From: Setoptus koraiensis
Taxonomy: Eukaryota > Arthropoda
Length of the DNA: 64,000 nucleotides
Direction: 5' to 3'
NCBI GenBank assembly: GCA_048013815.1
Contig: CM106586.1
Location: forward strand, 620,001 to 684,000
Position numbers and translations under genes: made by a program. This document shows positions 32,156 through 43,270 of the stretch, piece by piece (position 1 is the stretch's first letter; every line of letters starts with the position of its first letter). A model generated the notes under the pieces. It was not told the origin of the DNA and searched no databases. It was given only the letters and a program-made list of their open reading frames with translations.

Positions 32156-32757
32156 TATGTACAAGCACCTGGAACTAGTATCAGAAATTCGCGCACATGT
32201 TACTTCCCTATCACTACTTGCGCTTGGTTGCTATTGCTGTTGGTTATTTTCTCATTTTATTTCTAATTATATTTTATTATTTTATATATTTTATTTAAAG
32301 ATTCTATCATTGTTACCTAACCCTTCTTCTCTGCGTGTGATAGAGTTAGATAATGCGCAGGAAGAAGGGATGTAAAGACACTAGAAAGAAGAGCCAAGAA
32401 AGAGTGCGAAGATTGCATAAAATAGTGCGCGCACAGATTTTGCATGCATTTTCCCATAGAGCGTGGCGCCCCCTAAGCACCAGAAAAACCAGAATTACTC
32501 GCGAACCAGGAAAAAGTCGGGAAAAGCCGACACCGTTTCTTGTTCAGGGCATTGAGCTGAACACGTTTTGGTACATTAGAACCAAATCTGAGTGTTACAC
32601 TTCCCGGCCTTACCTTGTAAGAACACTCAACCACTTACTTTGAACGAGCAGCTAAAACTCTTATTAGAAATTCGAATTTTCAATTTTGAAGTTCGATTTG
32701 TCACCACCGAACTGCGCACAAATGTGACCTAGTCAAATCTCCATAGAATTACATAGT
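32156..32757. other. No recognisable gene
   Basis: AT-rich then GC-richer DNA, with a further partial copy of the 117-bp unit at about 32643-32715 and the CAAATCTCCATAG motif that also occurs inside capped elements 1 and 2. Confidence 0.4.
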
Positions 32758-32818
32758 CACGTGAATAAACGTAGCACCCAGACCCATCCCAATAGCAGCT
32801 TAATTAAAATTAAGCGCT
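32758..32818 (-). mobile_element. Right end of a palindrome-capped element (copy 4)
   Basis: These 61 bases differ by one from 17276-17336, the right end of the large capped element. The cap palindrome ends at 32818 and directly abuts the Copia fossil. The left boundary is unknown; the variant end at 31571 is a candidate. Confidence 0.7.
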
Positions 32819-35507
32819 AATTAAGATAAGCCTGCACTTCTTCTGCGAAAGTCTAATGTTAAGGATGAGAACCGATCTGTAAAGGGTCTTCCGCTAGTGG
32901 CTGCCGCTATTTCGTCTCTCAACGAAACTTGATTTCCAGCTGTTTCTGTGTTTAGATCTGATGAATTGGTGTTGTTGATTGAGAGGTTGCTGTATTCCGG
33001 GCTCGGAATGCTTTCGTCTGCATCGAGGTCGGTCAGTGGTCGGCTGTTGTCGGTAGGTGGTTGTTGGCTGTTTACTAGGTTTCGATTGTCAGTGTTGTCG
33101 TTGTTGTTTGGACTCATGGCATGCTGTATGATGGTGGTGCTCTCTTTGTTTGTTCCCGTGTCAGAAGATGTGATCGTTCTAGCAAGGTTCGGGTGGGGCA
33201 TCATTATAACGTCGCATGTTATAACGACCTTCTCGCTATGTGGTAGGAACACTCGGTACGTGTTTCTCCGTTGTGTGTATCTAACTACGTAGCATTCCTG
33301 GGTTTTGGCAGACCATTTAGTCGTTTTGCGGTGTTCGACAAGGCATTGTGCTGGTCGGCCGAACTCAACTAGGTTCCCCAGATATGGCTTACGGCCCGTC
33401 CATACTTCATATGGTGTCTGCCTTGTCTCAAGCCCTGTAGTTGTTCGATTTAAAAGGGGAACTGCCGTTGAGCTTGCCTCGGCCCACAAACCTGGTGGCA
33501 AACCGCTTTTCACAAGCATCGTTTTGGCAGCGTCACGAATGCTGCGGTTCGTCCTCTCGGCCTTGCCGTTCTGTTGCGGCACTCTCGGTGCGCCGGTTAT
33601 GGATACTGCATTATTGATGTTCAGTAAAGCGGCAACCTTATCGTTGACGAACTCTGATCCGTTGTCGGACCAGAGGGCTCTGCAGGTTCTTCCGCTCTCT
33701 ACTTCTATGAGGGCAAAGAAACTCTCTATCTTCGCTGCGACCTGGTCTTTCGAGTTCAAGGGGTAAATCGTCGAGTAGTTGGAAAACTCATCGGTTAAAA
33801 GAAGCAGATATTTGTTTCCACCTACGCTGGCCTCATAGGGACCCATTAGGTCTGCATGGACGATTTCGCCTACTTCGCTGGCTCTTTTCCGAGTCGATGG
33901 AGGGTGCGAAGTATGGCTTGCCTTGCCGGTTGGGCATTCCAAGCACTGACCATCATTTTTCTCGTCAGTTATTTGAATGCCGTCGGCTGATTTGGTTTCG
34001 GCTAGCTCTTCTATCCGTGGCGTGCCGACATGGGCCAGTACTTTATGCCACTCTGACAACGGCCTCTTGATTCTGCAAAAGAGTGCTGTTGTACGTGTAG
34101 GTTCAATGTGCAGCTCAAACAAGTTGCCTCCTTTCGTTCTGGTTTCTTGCGCGAAGAGGACTCCATTGAAGCTGAGGGCACATTTACCCTCGCAAGCCTG
34201 GAATTTCACTCCTTTCGAATCTGCTGTGCCCACGGACAGCAGATTTTCTGTGATGTCTGGGACATATAACACGTCTTCTAGGCAGAACTCGCTTTCTCTC
34301 CCTTGATCTAGTGAGCTTGTGAAGTGGATCTGACCTTCTGCTACTGCCTTGATGGCATTTCCGTCTCCAACAGTTATCGGAATTGGATGCTCAAACATGG
34401 TGATTTTGGTGAAGTAGGCCAGGTTGTGACACATGTGTCTCGAGGCCCCGCTGTCAGCGTACCAACCGGGTTGGATCTTGGGTTTCTTCCTTTGACTTTT
34501 TCGCACTGCGGCATTCGCGTGCCCAATGGCCGACCTTGTGGCAATTGTGACACATAGTTGTCTTTTTCAGCTCGGCGATCAGCTTCTTTCGTTTTTCTTT
34601 GTCTTCTGTGGAGAGCACTTCTGTTTTGTTCAGTGGATTCGCGTGTTGTTTCGGCTTCACGTAAAGTGCCGATACTTCTGGTGTGTGGTCGTCGTGGTCT
34701 TGCATGTCTTCGTCCTTGATGAGACGATCGATGAGATTGGCTAGGGTTTGTTCACTCTGGGTTGTGGCGGCCAGGCTCTACTAAACCCTTTGTATCTGCT
34801 CGATAACCCGCCGATAAGCTTGGCTTTCACGGATCTTTCGCTAAGATCTCCTCCGGCTTTTCTGATGCTGCTAGCTAGTGTTTCGATTCGGCCGATGTAG
34901 CAGCCCATTTTTCGCTTTCGCCCATCTTGATGGACCAAAACTTGTTGATGAGTGATTCTAAGTTACACTCGCTCTGTCTTTGGAAGAGGCTCTCCAGTCT
35001 CTTCCATATTGAGTTTGCCGTCTTGCAATTTGCAAGTTTTTCTATCAATTTCTGGTCTATTGAAGTTGTTAAAAGCTCACGTGCTTGCTGCATTTTCGCT
35101 TTTGAAGCTTCTACATCCTCTGCCTTGACCTCATGGTAGACGACGCTTTCTAAGTCTCTGCTCTCTATGATCGACTCAAGTATAAAGCGCCAGGCGATGT
35201 AGTTTTCGTTGGTTATCTTGATGATCGATGTTGAGCTGCTTGCTGCCATACTTGCCTAATCGGCTAAAGCCTTTTGGCTGTTAACCTGAAGTAAAAACTA
35301 AGGAACAGGCTATATTTTATATGGTGTTTTTATTGTGTGCACAAGTTGTGTAATTTTTTGAATGTGTGTTAGTTGTTAGAAGTGCACAGCCTTTTATAGT
35401 CTGGGCACGCTGAGTTATCGATGCACAGAGTGCGAGTTGTGCACGATTCCGTGCGTCCAGTTCAACACATGTCGATACACTGTTCCTTTTTGCTACGATC
35501 AATAAAG
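32819..35507 (-). mobile_element. Fossil Copia (Ty1-type) LTR retrotransposon, 5' part
   Basis: Minus-strand element, broken (about two or three breaks) and cut off before reverse transcriptase and RNase H. Parts, from its 5' end: a promoter/LTR-like region 35250-35507 with CTATAAAAGG near 35400; a gag N-terminal region (35249 downward, NYIAWRFILE); a zinc knuckle CHNCHKVGHWAREC; an aspartic protease (WYADSGASRHMC); a gag-pre-integrase region (WHKVLAHVG); an integrase core (DLMGPYEASVGG, WSDNGSEF, PQQNGKAERTNR). It is truncated exactly at the capped-element end at 32818, and its other side abuts the pogo transposon at 35508. Confidence 0.9.
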
Positions 35508-35509
35508 TA

Positions 35510-37139
35510 CAGTAAGAACCCCTCAAATGTCAATTTGGGGCGCAAACCAGGGCGCGAATCTCAAATACAATTTTGTTCGACACAAGGATTTTATTGAATA
35601 CCGATAACACATTTACATTTCAATCAATCAACCATTTGGACTAATTGGATTCAAGCAAAGGTAAGCTCACAACAACAGCCACTGCTCATTCTCAGATACC
35701 CCACTGTTCGACGATATGCTCTGTATATATTGATCATATCTCATAGGATCGACCATCAAGTGACAGGCCGAATCGAACTGTCTCGCTAAATCCTGTTCAT
35801 AACTATCGTTCATCATCACAATAGGCATATCATCAATGCTTCGCTTGAAACCACATTTTATCCAACAATTGACTATGCACTGATGACTTATGTCATTCCA
35901 AGCATCTGTCAGCCATCTCACAGCATTGTCAGAATCAATCACTTTATGGACATTCTTGATACTTTTGCATCGTTCATAGTGTTGCAAAACATATTCGAGC
36001 AGCCTGGATATATAGCGTGCCTTAAAAGCTCTGATTATCCCCTGATCCAACGGTTGTGTCAAGGCAGTTGTTCGAGCAGGCAAGAACTTGAGTTCGATTG
36101 CAGGATATTTGCTCATGTCAATATTGTCATGCTGTTTGGCATTGTCAAGTAACAGTATGGCAGTCTCTTGTTCATCAATCAAATTTTCATGCCACTTTGA
36201 CAAGATCAATTCAAACAATTCTCTCGTGATGAATGACGAATCCGTATAATAGTAATCAACAGGCGATCTTCTATTGTCATAATTAAACTTTTTGAACCAC
36301 CTTGGTTTTGCAGCCTTTCCAATAACTGTTGGTTTCCTTTTCAATCCTGATCTACTTACGAAGAATGCCAATGTTATTGCATCTTTAAGTTTTTTGACAC
36401 CATGTCTTCTCGATCCTCTCTTAGCATAACCTCTTGTTGGAAGCATCCTCCAGAATAGTCGAGTTTCATCGAAATTCCAGATATTGTCATTCAAATTGAA
36501 CTGGAATATTTGCGGTATAGAATGTAATTTAAATTCATTAGCTGCAAATAGATCTGCAGAGATCAATTCGCCACATAGGGTACAACTCGTGATATTATTC
36601 CGGTTTTTGAAATTCCTCCACCATGAAGCAGACATTGACTCGTTCGAACTTCCACTCATCTCAGCGGCGTTTTTCCTTAATATCTTCACATTTATTGGTA
36701 CACCCTGTACCTTATATTCTTCAATGAGATCAACCATTCTTCTATCGAGATCATCACTAATCCTACTCTCTTGTATCTTTGTTAATTTTGCATTAAATCT
36801 ATTGCATAGACTCAGGTATTTGTCTTTCAAAGCAAGAACACGATAAATTTGAGGTGTAGATACACTGAATTTAATAGCCAAATCACTAATTGAATATCTT
36901 TCCACATTTCTTATGATATCTTCTTTCTCATTTAGGGTCAAATTTCGACGGCGATTTCGAGGCATCTTGGAGAGACAAATAGAAATAGACAACAGAAACC
37001 GAGGAAGTCGAGGAGCATAGGTCAACCGCGCTCTGATTTAAAACTGGCGCATCGAATAAAGTGCAAATCATCGTGAAAACAGCAAAAATAACATGTGTTG
37101 CGACATTTGAGGGAAGCGACATTTGAAGGAGTTTTACTG
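35510..37139 (-). mobile_element. pogo/Tigger DNA transposon, structurally complete
   Basis: 1630 bp flanked by TA on both sides (35508-35509, 37140-37141). Left end CAGTAAGAACCCCTCAAATG, right end (reversed) CAGTAAAACTCCTTCAAATG. CAAATGTC recurs subterminally, as is usual for pogo-type ends. It contains one full-length transposase frame. The end sequences have diverged at several positions, so current mobility is uncertain. Confidence 0.85.
35667..36965 (-). CDS. pogo-type DDE transposase
   Basis: 432 residues from the ATG at 36965 (MPRNRRRNLTLNEKEDIIRN); an in-frame ATG 20 codons upstream is less likely because it adds a non-family leader. The N-terminus is a Psq/CENP-B-type helix-turn-helix (SISDLAIKFSVSTPQIYRVL), followed by a second CENP-B-like HTH region, then the DDE catalytic core with Asp in NFDETRLFW, LLLDNAKQH and TQPLDQGIIRAFK. 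It cuts and pastes the element at TA sites in the nucleus. The frame is intact and of family-typical length. It is the only gene of the transposon. Confidence 0.9.
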   Translation of the reverse strand: MPRNRRRNLTLNEKEDIIRNVERYSISDLAIKFSVSTPQIYRVLALKDKYLSLCNRFNAKLTKIQESRISDDLDRRMVDLIEEYKVQGVPINVKILRKNAAEMSGSSNESMSASWWRNFKNRNNITSCTLCGELISADLFAANEFKLHSIPQIFQFNLNDNIWNFDETRLFWRMLPTRGYAKRGSRRHGVKKLKDAITLAFFVSRSGLKRKPTVIGKAAKPRWFKKFNYDNRRSPVDYYYTDSSFITRELFELILSKWHENLIDEQETAILLLDNAKQHDNIDMSKYPAIELKFLPARTTALTQPLDQGIIRAFKARYISRLLEYVLQHYERCKSIKNVHKVIDSDNAVRWLTDAWNDISHQCIVNCWIKCGFKRSIDDMPIVMMNDSYEQDLARQFDSACHLMVDPMRYDQYIQSISSNSGVSENEQWLLL

Positions 37140-37206
37140 TATATAAAAACTTACTTTAACAGTTGTGACGTTTGAGAAAAGTGACATTTGAAGGAGTTTT
37201 ACTGTA
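37140..37206 (-). repeat. Second copy of the pogo right terminal repeat
   Basis: The segment GACATTTGAAGGAGTTTTACTG, split here as GACATTTGAAGG then AGTTTTACTG, ends at 37139 and again at 37204, each followed by TA. It is a 65-bp tandem duplication of the end or a remnant of a second nested insertion. Confidence 0.75.
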
Positions 37207-37318
37207 CTTCAACCTGAGATCCGATTGAATCCCACAAAAATGGCATCAAATTGCTACAAAGAAAGCATCACCTTTGTGTAAATTTTTTTCATTCGAAATT
37301 GAGCGAAGAAAAACAGCA

Positions 37319-39401
37319 ATGGATCGAGTAGATCGTTCATTGATAGATCAGCTTCGTGAAATAGGCTGGTAAGTCCTCGAATCATAAAATTATATTAGAT
37401 ATAACTGTTTTGCACCCAAATTACCTCCAACTCACAACGCTATCTGGAATCTTATAAAGCAACATAGGTGACAGTAAAATAAGCATACATGATTTGACCA
37501 AGGATGAAATTATGGAATGCACATCAGAGTGCCTTCGGCGTATCGATCCTAACAGATACGATGAACTAACCAAAGTCAATCGTGGTATTCTCAACATGGC
37601 CTCAAAGTTCAGACTAGCATCAAATCTGGCTAGCTTGTGCAATTCTGTTGGATACAAAATCAAGCTTGAATACCAAACATTTCTTTATGGAGACGTTGTA
37701 GATGTAAGAAATCTTTTTCTGTTTCTTACAGAGAGAGTTTTTAGAGAGGATGTAGTCCAACTGGAATGCCATGAAGGGGTCGTCACTAGTCGAAAATATA
37801 ACACTCATGGTGGTACATCAATGTCAAGGCCTGAAATTACATTGGATTCGATGTTGCCTGATTGTAGTGAGTGCAAACTGGACAAGATCGATCTTTTATT
37901 CGGCGCCTCTGCAAGTTCCATCAAGCACGTGTGGCAACCGAGGTCGATCTATCTGAATCCTTTGAGAGACATATATTCCACAAAGGACCATATTGAGGTA
38001 ATCTCTGGGGAAGCTTCACCATTGATGAAACCACCAGTTGCACCTAGAAGACAGAATGTATTGGTCGACTTCAAAGCAGGCTCAGGGCACATCCTCTCGT
38101 TATGCGAATGGAACCAGCTCAGTTGTCAGAATAATCTATACAAAAATCTGGCTCTTTTTGATCAGTCTGATATTGTGTTTGACAATTTAACCAATGGCCA
38201 CGACTATCTATCATTCCATGGAAAAAAGAAAGAAACTGTGATCAAAGATCTTGCTCTAACAAATGATCCAACTTCAATAATTATAGATGCAACTGTTCAA
38301 GAAATCCCTCATATTCATCAAGATTCAATCGAACGCACTAGAGATGATCCTAAGGTGAAGACCGAACCTCTCATGAAGAACAATAAGTCTCTCTTGGAAC
38401 AAATGAAGACTGAACTCAATCATCTAGATTCAAAGCATGAACAATTGCTCAACGATGAAAAGCTACCACAAAACTTGAAAGAGAAAATCAGGCTGTCCAA
38501 GATGCACCTCAATGATTTGAGATTAGCTTCAAAGACAGTGGCCGAATTGCGACATGATATAACTTCAGCAGAGAACGATCTAACCCAATTTAAATCAAAT
38601 TGGGCAGAAGCAAGATCATTTCTTCAGCAAGAGATGCAAAAGCTAGAATCGGAACTTTCAGAAGTTTCTGGTAGTGAGGCGGTCACAATAAACACCAAAA
38701 TTCAGGATGTTAACCATCGGATGACGAGTAACCAAACTAAAATCAAGAGGAATCTTATCGCTATAGAAAACCTGAATGCTAGAGTTATCTCATTCAAAGA
38801 AAAAGAACGCAATTCTCCTAGATCTTCATATGTGAAAATGTTAAACGAAGTAATGAAACAATTGAAGAAACAGAATGATGATCTTACCAAAATATTACGT
38901 GAAGTCAGGGCTTTACAGAAAGAAATTAACTCATTATGCGGACGTCTACAGAGGAGCTTTACTTTAGTCGATGAAGCTTTGTACGAGGTAAAATTCGTGA
39001 TTCTTGGCCATGATTAATTATTTTCAATAATCTCACACTAACTTTGCAATTGTTTGTCTCCCAGGATGCTATGAACGATGAATGGAACAGAAAATGTTAC
39101 AAACTGTTGGCCATAATGCACGAGGAATGCGATTTTCTCGTTCAAGGTATCGAATGCAGCGGAGAGGTTGTGCGCGACACTCTTAGGCTAGAGGAGATGG
39201 TGAGTTGACCAACTATTAAAAAGAAATCAAATTGTTGCGTCTATAATTTGATGCCTGATTTTGCGTTTCCGTCAAACTTCAATACAGGTAGATATGGAGA
39301 AGTCTAAGAACATCAGTGAGAGTCTATCTCGCGTTGCCCGTGATTTGCAAATTGTCAAGGATGATAACAGAGCTTATGAAGTCAGCAAACGAAAAGCATA
39401 G
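37319..39401 (+). CDS. CCDC22: CCDC22 homologue, Commander/CCC complex subunit
   Basis: Four exons fit the frame: 37319-37368, 37475-38987, 39065-39199 and 39288-39401, giving 603 residues (human 627). The N-terminus matches the NN-CH domain of CCDC22 (MDRVDRSLIDQLREIG; FRLASNLASLCNSVGYK; YQTFLYGDVVDVRNLFLFL). The C-terminal half is a long coiled coil (about 280-600) rich in Leu, Lys and Glu, as in the family. Splice sites are GT...AG (donors GTAAGT, GTAAAA, GTGAGT; acceptors ACAG, CCAG, ACAG). CCDC22 works with CCDC93 and COMMD proteins in endosomal cargo recycling. It is convergent with ULK, the stops being 156 bases apart. Exon 2 starts 21 bases upstream of the LTKDE motif; exon 1 is short and less certain. 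Confidence 0.88.
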
Positions 39402-39557
39402 CGGTCGTATCACAAATGTGAACAGTTGGAAGGACACATCGCTGAGAATAGAAATATTTTATTGTCGGACATATTTAGTCATAAGGTGGTTCTATTGTAA
39501 TCCTAATTTATCGCCAAGATTTACATTCATACGATTATGAATTGTATCCAGAACATA

Positions 39558-42319
39558 CTAACGAGCCGGATTCAGCGAATATTGATTATATAAAATAACC
39601 AATCTCTTTTCAACAGCGTTTTTGTATTTTTCAAGGAGCTGCCTATCCTCATGGTCTACTTGTTGTATTAAGCTGTGAAGGAGCACTTGAGCTGTTTGAT
39701 ATCTTCTGAAACACTGTATTTGAGACAACAAAAGGTGAAAAGTGATTAATTGATTGTTTTTTTTTTCATCGTGTCTCAAATTTAAAGGAGGTAAATAAAG
39801 GAAATATAGAAATATCGAAAAATATACAGGTAATCGGAAATATCAACTTACCTCCTCGGGGTGTCCAAACAATTCCTCCAATGCAGCAGCTTGACACATC
39901 TCTATAGCGTAATTGTAGATGAGTTTATCGGCGGTTATCAGTTCTAAAGTCGACCTACCATAAGTTGTTGAAAGGATTGATTGACAATCTATCGATTTGC
40001 ACATGTTCAAACAGTGATGAAATCTACTCTTCATGGTCTTCAAAACTGAAACATAAGGAAGGAAGTTCATTAAGAGTCAAAAAAAAAATCGATGCATAAT
40101 AGTTAGAGGAAAAATTGAAAGTTGTTCTTACCTTGACGGACTGAAGATGAATTTCTAAGTCTACCGGTCTGGATTTCTGTTCTACTTAATTGAAGAGCCG
40201 AGGAGGTCAGTTGCAATGCACGCACGTACAAGACCAACCTTTCTATTTTTCTTATGGACTCAGATGAAAAGTCTTTCAATGATGCATAGTCAGTCAAATT
40301 GATCAGGTTAGATTTTGAGTCTGCTAGCTCTAAGATACAGTTTACTAAGGCGACAACAAAATTCAATTTCGCTAATATCTCATTATGCTCTCTATCCAAT
40401 AATGTCTCCTCTGGGAGATCTAATTCATAGAAAACTGGAGGGCTACTCTCCAATTGTATAGGTGAAGCATTCAACGGATAGTTATGATTTGTTATTCGAG
40501 TTGATGGTGGCGGAGAAGATCCAAATCTGATGAGAGAGCCACGAGAGGAAGTAGTTGTCGAAGTTATGATCTGAGTTTGCTGCTGTTGCCCGATAGGAGG
40601 TGATTGACCATCCAAGTTGGTGATGTTAGCATAGTATGGGTGATACAGACCACCAGTTGGAGGATTTGTTTGATAGATTTGATGCTGAAAGCTATGATGG
40701 CAGGAAGATTGTGAACAAGCTTGCAAGTGATGATGGTGGTGGAACTTATGAGCTGCCAAAGCCGAGGTCGGTGAAGTTGGATTACGATATTGTCTTATCA
40801 GCGAGGGTGTGGATTGTATATCTGATATATTAGCTGTTGTTGTCACATAAGAGAACCTTCGTTGTAACGGGCCGCCCATTAATGACAGTGGTCCTGATGT
40901 TGGCGGAGTGCCAGTGGCAAATTGCAATGATGGAGGTGTAAGACTAGAGATATCGACGAGTACATCGTTAAGACTTGCAATAGAGCCCCTCTTTTGGCTT
41001 GTTATTGATTGGTTACTGCTTGTTTGAACGATGTTTACATTATTTGACTGCTTGAATGATTTATCAGGTGGCGGAGTCTTCGAAGTTGTACTTATATAAG
41101 ATACCATTACAAAATCTCCGCCTACAGCTGTGTCGGACGAATCGGACGAATTTGAATCTTCAATGCAGTCTATTTTGTCTGAGGAAAGCTTCGTAGCGCG
41201 CTCTTTATTGAGTGCATTTTCTTTATCTGAAGAGCCAATGTTGTGTGCTCCATTGTTCGAGTGGGGATTTATGTATTGATGGTGGCCTAATGACATGGGT
41301 GACCCTAGAGCGAGTCCGGTAAACGATATAGGTGATTGCATGGTTGGAGTAGAAGGCGATGCATTCATAGTTGACGAAGAAGATGATTCTCTACTTCCAA
41401 TGTTGGAGTTTTGTCGGTGCTTATTTAAACGACGGTGACTATTCTCAGAACTCAATCTACTTGGGACGGGCATCGGTCTGGTTTTGGGATTTTTCAAAAA
41501 AGGATGCTCGTAGAATTCGTCGAAGCCAATTCTGTCTTTTGGGTCACGTTGTAAAAGTTTCAATAAAAGATCTGACAAGTCATCTGATGTCTCAGGAGGT
41601 ATCTTTGGTGTCAATTTTGAATTCTTTTCATAAAAGGATCTTAAGGCTTGTGGAGTTTGTGCTTGAAATGGTGCTTTTCCTGTGAGGCACTGATATAGTA
41701 TTGTTCCTATTGACCATAAATCCGCTTTACCATCATAGGGTTTGGACAATAGAATTTCTACTGCCATAAATTGAGGTGAACCACATAAAGTGGCGGCCAT
41801 AACCCCGTCTTGGAGAAATCTTGCAAAACCAAAATCAGCTATCTTCAAAGTAATTTCATTTGGTGTTGGACTTTGCTTGTTTCCATCGTGACACAAGAGT
41901 ATATTCTGAGGCTTTAAATCACGGTGTATTATACCTTTCGAGTTTAAGGCTCTCATGGCCCCACAAATTTGGCGAGTAAATAGCCTGATAGTGTCCTCGC
42001 TCAGAGTGCCTCTAGATATCAGATAATCAGCCAAATCCCCTCCATTACAATATTCCATAACAAGATAGACATTTTGTGAGGTCTCTTTGCAGTCTAGAAG
42101 ACATACAACATTTTCATGATGCAACTTAGTCAATTCCTCCAATATTTTAATCTCTTTCTCTAGTAGTAATTGTGACTTAGCTAAACTTTTTTTTGTAATG
42201 GATTTGACGGCCACTCTCAAACTATGATTTTTAATGTGCCTACCCTGAAATACAACTGCAAATGCACCATGACCGATGAGATCCTTCGGATTGAACTCGT
42301 AGTCTCCGACAGTTTCCAT
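39558..42319 (-). CDS. ULK1/2: ULK1/2 (Atg1/Unc-51) autophagy kinase
   Basis: Three exons: 40132-42319, 39852-40045 and 39558-39713, 845 residues. The kinase domain is residues 7-275 with G16xG, VAVK (K39), HRDLKPQN (H132-R133-D134), DFG (162-164) and TLCGSP. The usual APE is A186-V187-E188. The middle is a long Ser/Pro-rich linker with GGDFVMV near residue 400, matching the LC3-interacting motif of vertebrate ULK1. The last 190 residues form the EAT/MIT-like domain that binds Atg13 ([31 protein letters not shown]). It starts autophagy by phosphorylating Atg proteins at the phagophore. Linker His- and Gln-rich runs are present. Confidence 0.93.
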
Positions 42320-43204
42320 GATACCAATATCTTTTATTAGTTCAGTTTATTTGATACTAAGTCCTATTAAATTAATAATAATATCCTACTGATTTTGATA
42401 TATATCGCTACCTGATATATATTTTTCCGGTTCGTTGCTGATGCAGCAATAAAGAAGCTTCTCTCACATTGGTTGCTGATTTCAAGTAGCCATAATGATC
42501 GGTAGTGAATCACTATTTGTCATAATTGAATACAGCACAAATATCACTAATAGTCTAATGTATATGATATATGCCAGAGATTCAATTAATTGATAGTATC
42601 GCAGAAACATAAATATAAACATGAATAATCCTGGATTTGTTTTATGTGAGTCATTCTTCATATATAATGGGGTACAATTTTTGATTATCTATTGAAGCAT
42701 CATTTTGTTGGTAATTGCATCAAATTGAGGTGATCTGTATTTTATTTCAAGTAATAGTCAAATAGTGATAATCATATATATTGCATGTATACAAATTGTA
42801 TATGAAATTATAATGTTTTTATATATATTTGTTTATATTTGATTTATATACGTATATATAGATGTGGAAAGTGTGCTGTGTTTTATTCAATGCTGCATAC
42901 AATATACTGACTGGCAGTCTATACGAGTCAAGAGTGGATAATCGATGCACAAACAGACACTCTCTTTAAAACGCTACGATTTTAACATTGATCTTTTAGT
43001 TGATGTTTTAACCAACAGAGTGAGTATTCTGTTGATCATTACGTTATTTCGTATACGAGTTTGAAATCAGTACGCCCCCTGTAATAGAATTTCACAATTT
43101 ATTTCTGTTCAGTGAAATGCTATATGGAAGAATCCACGTTCCCTCAACTAGACACTAACACACACACACACGATTTGCAAGATACGATTTCTATACAAGA
43201 ACAG

Positions 43205-43217
43205 CTACAACGACAAC

Positions 43218-43270
<53 letters not shown>
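43205..43270 (+). repeat. CAA trinucleotide microsatellite
   Basis: About 20 CAA units with two interruptions (CGA). The Gln-rich open frame around it ends quickly and has no other coding signal. Confidence 0.9.
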
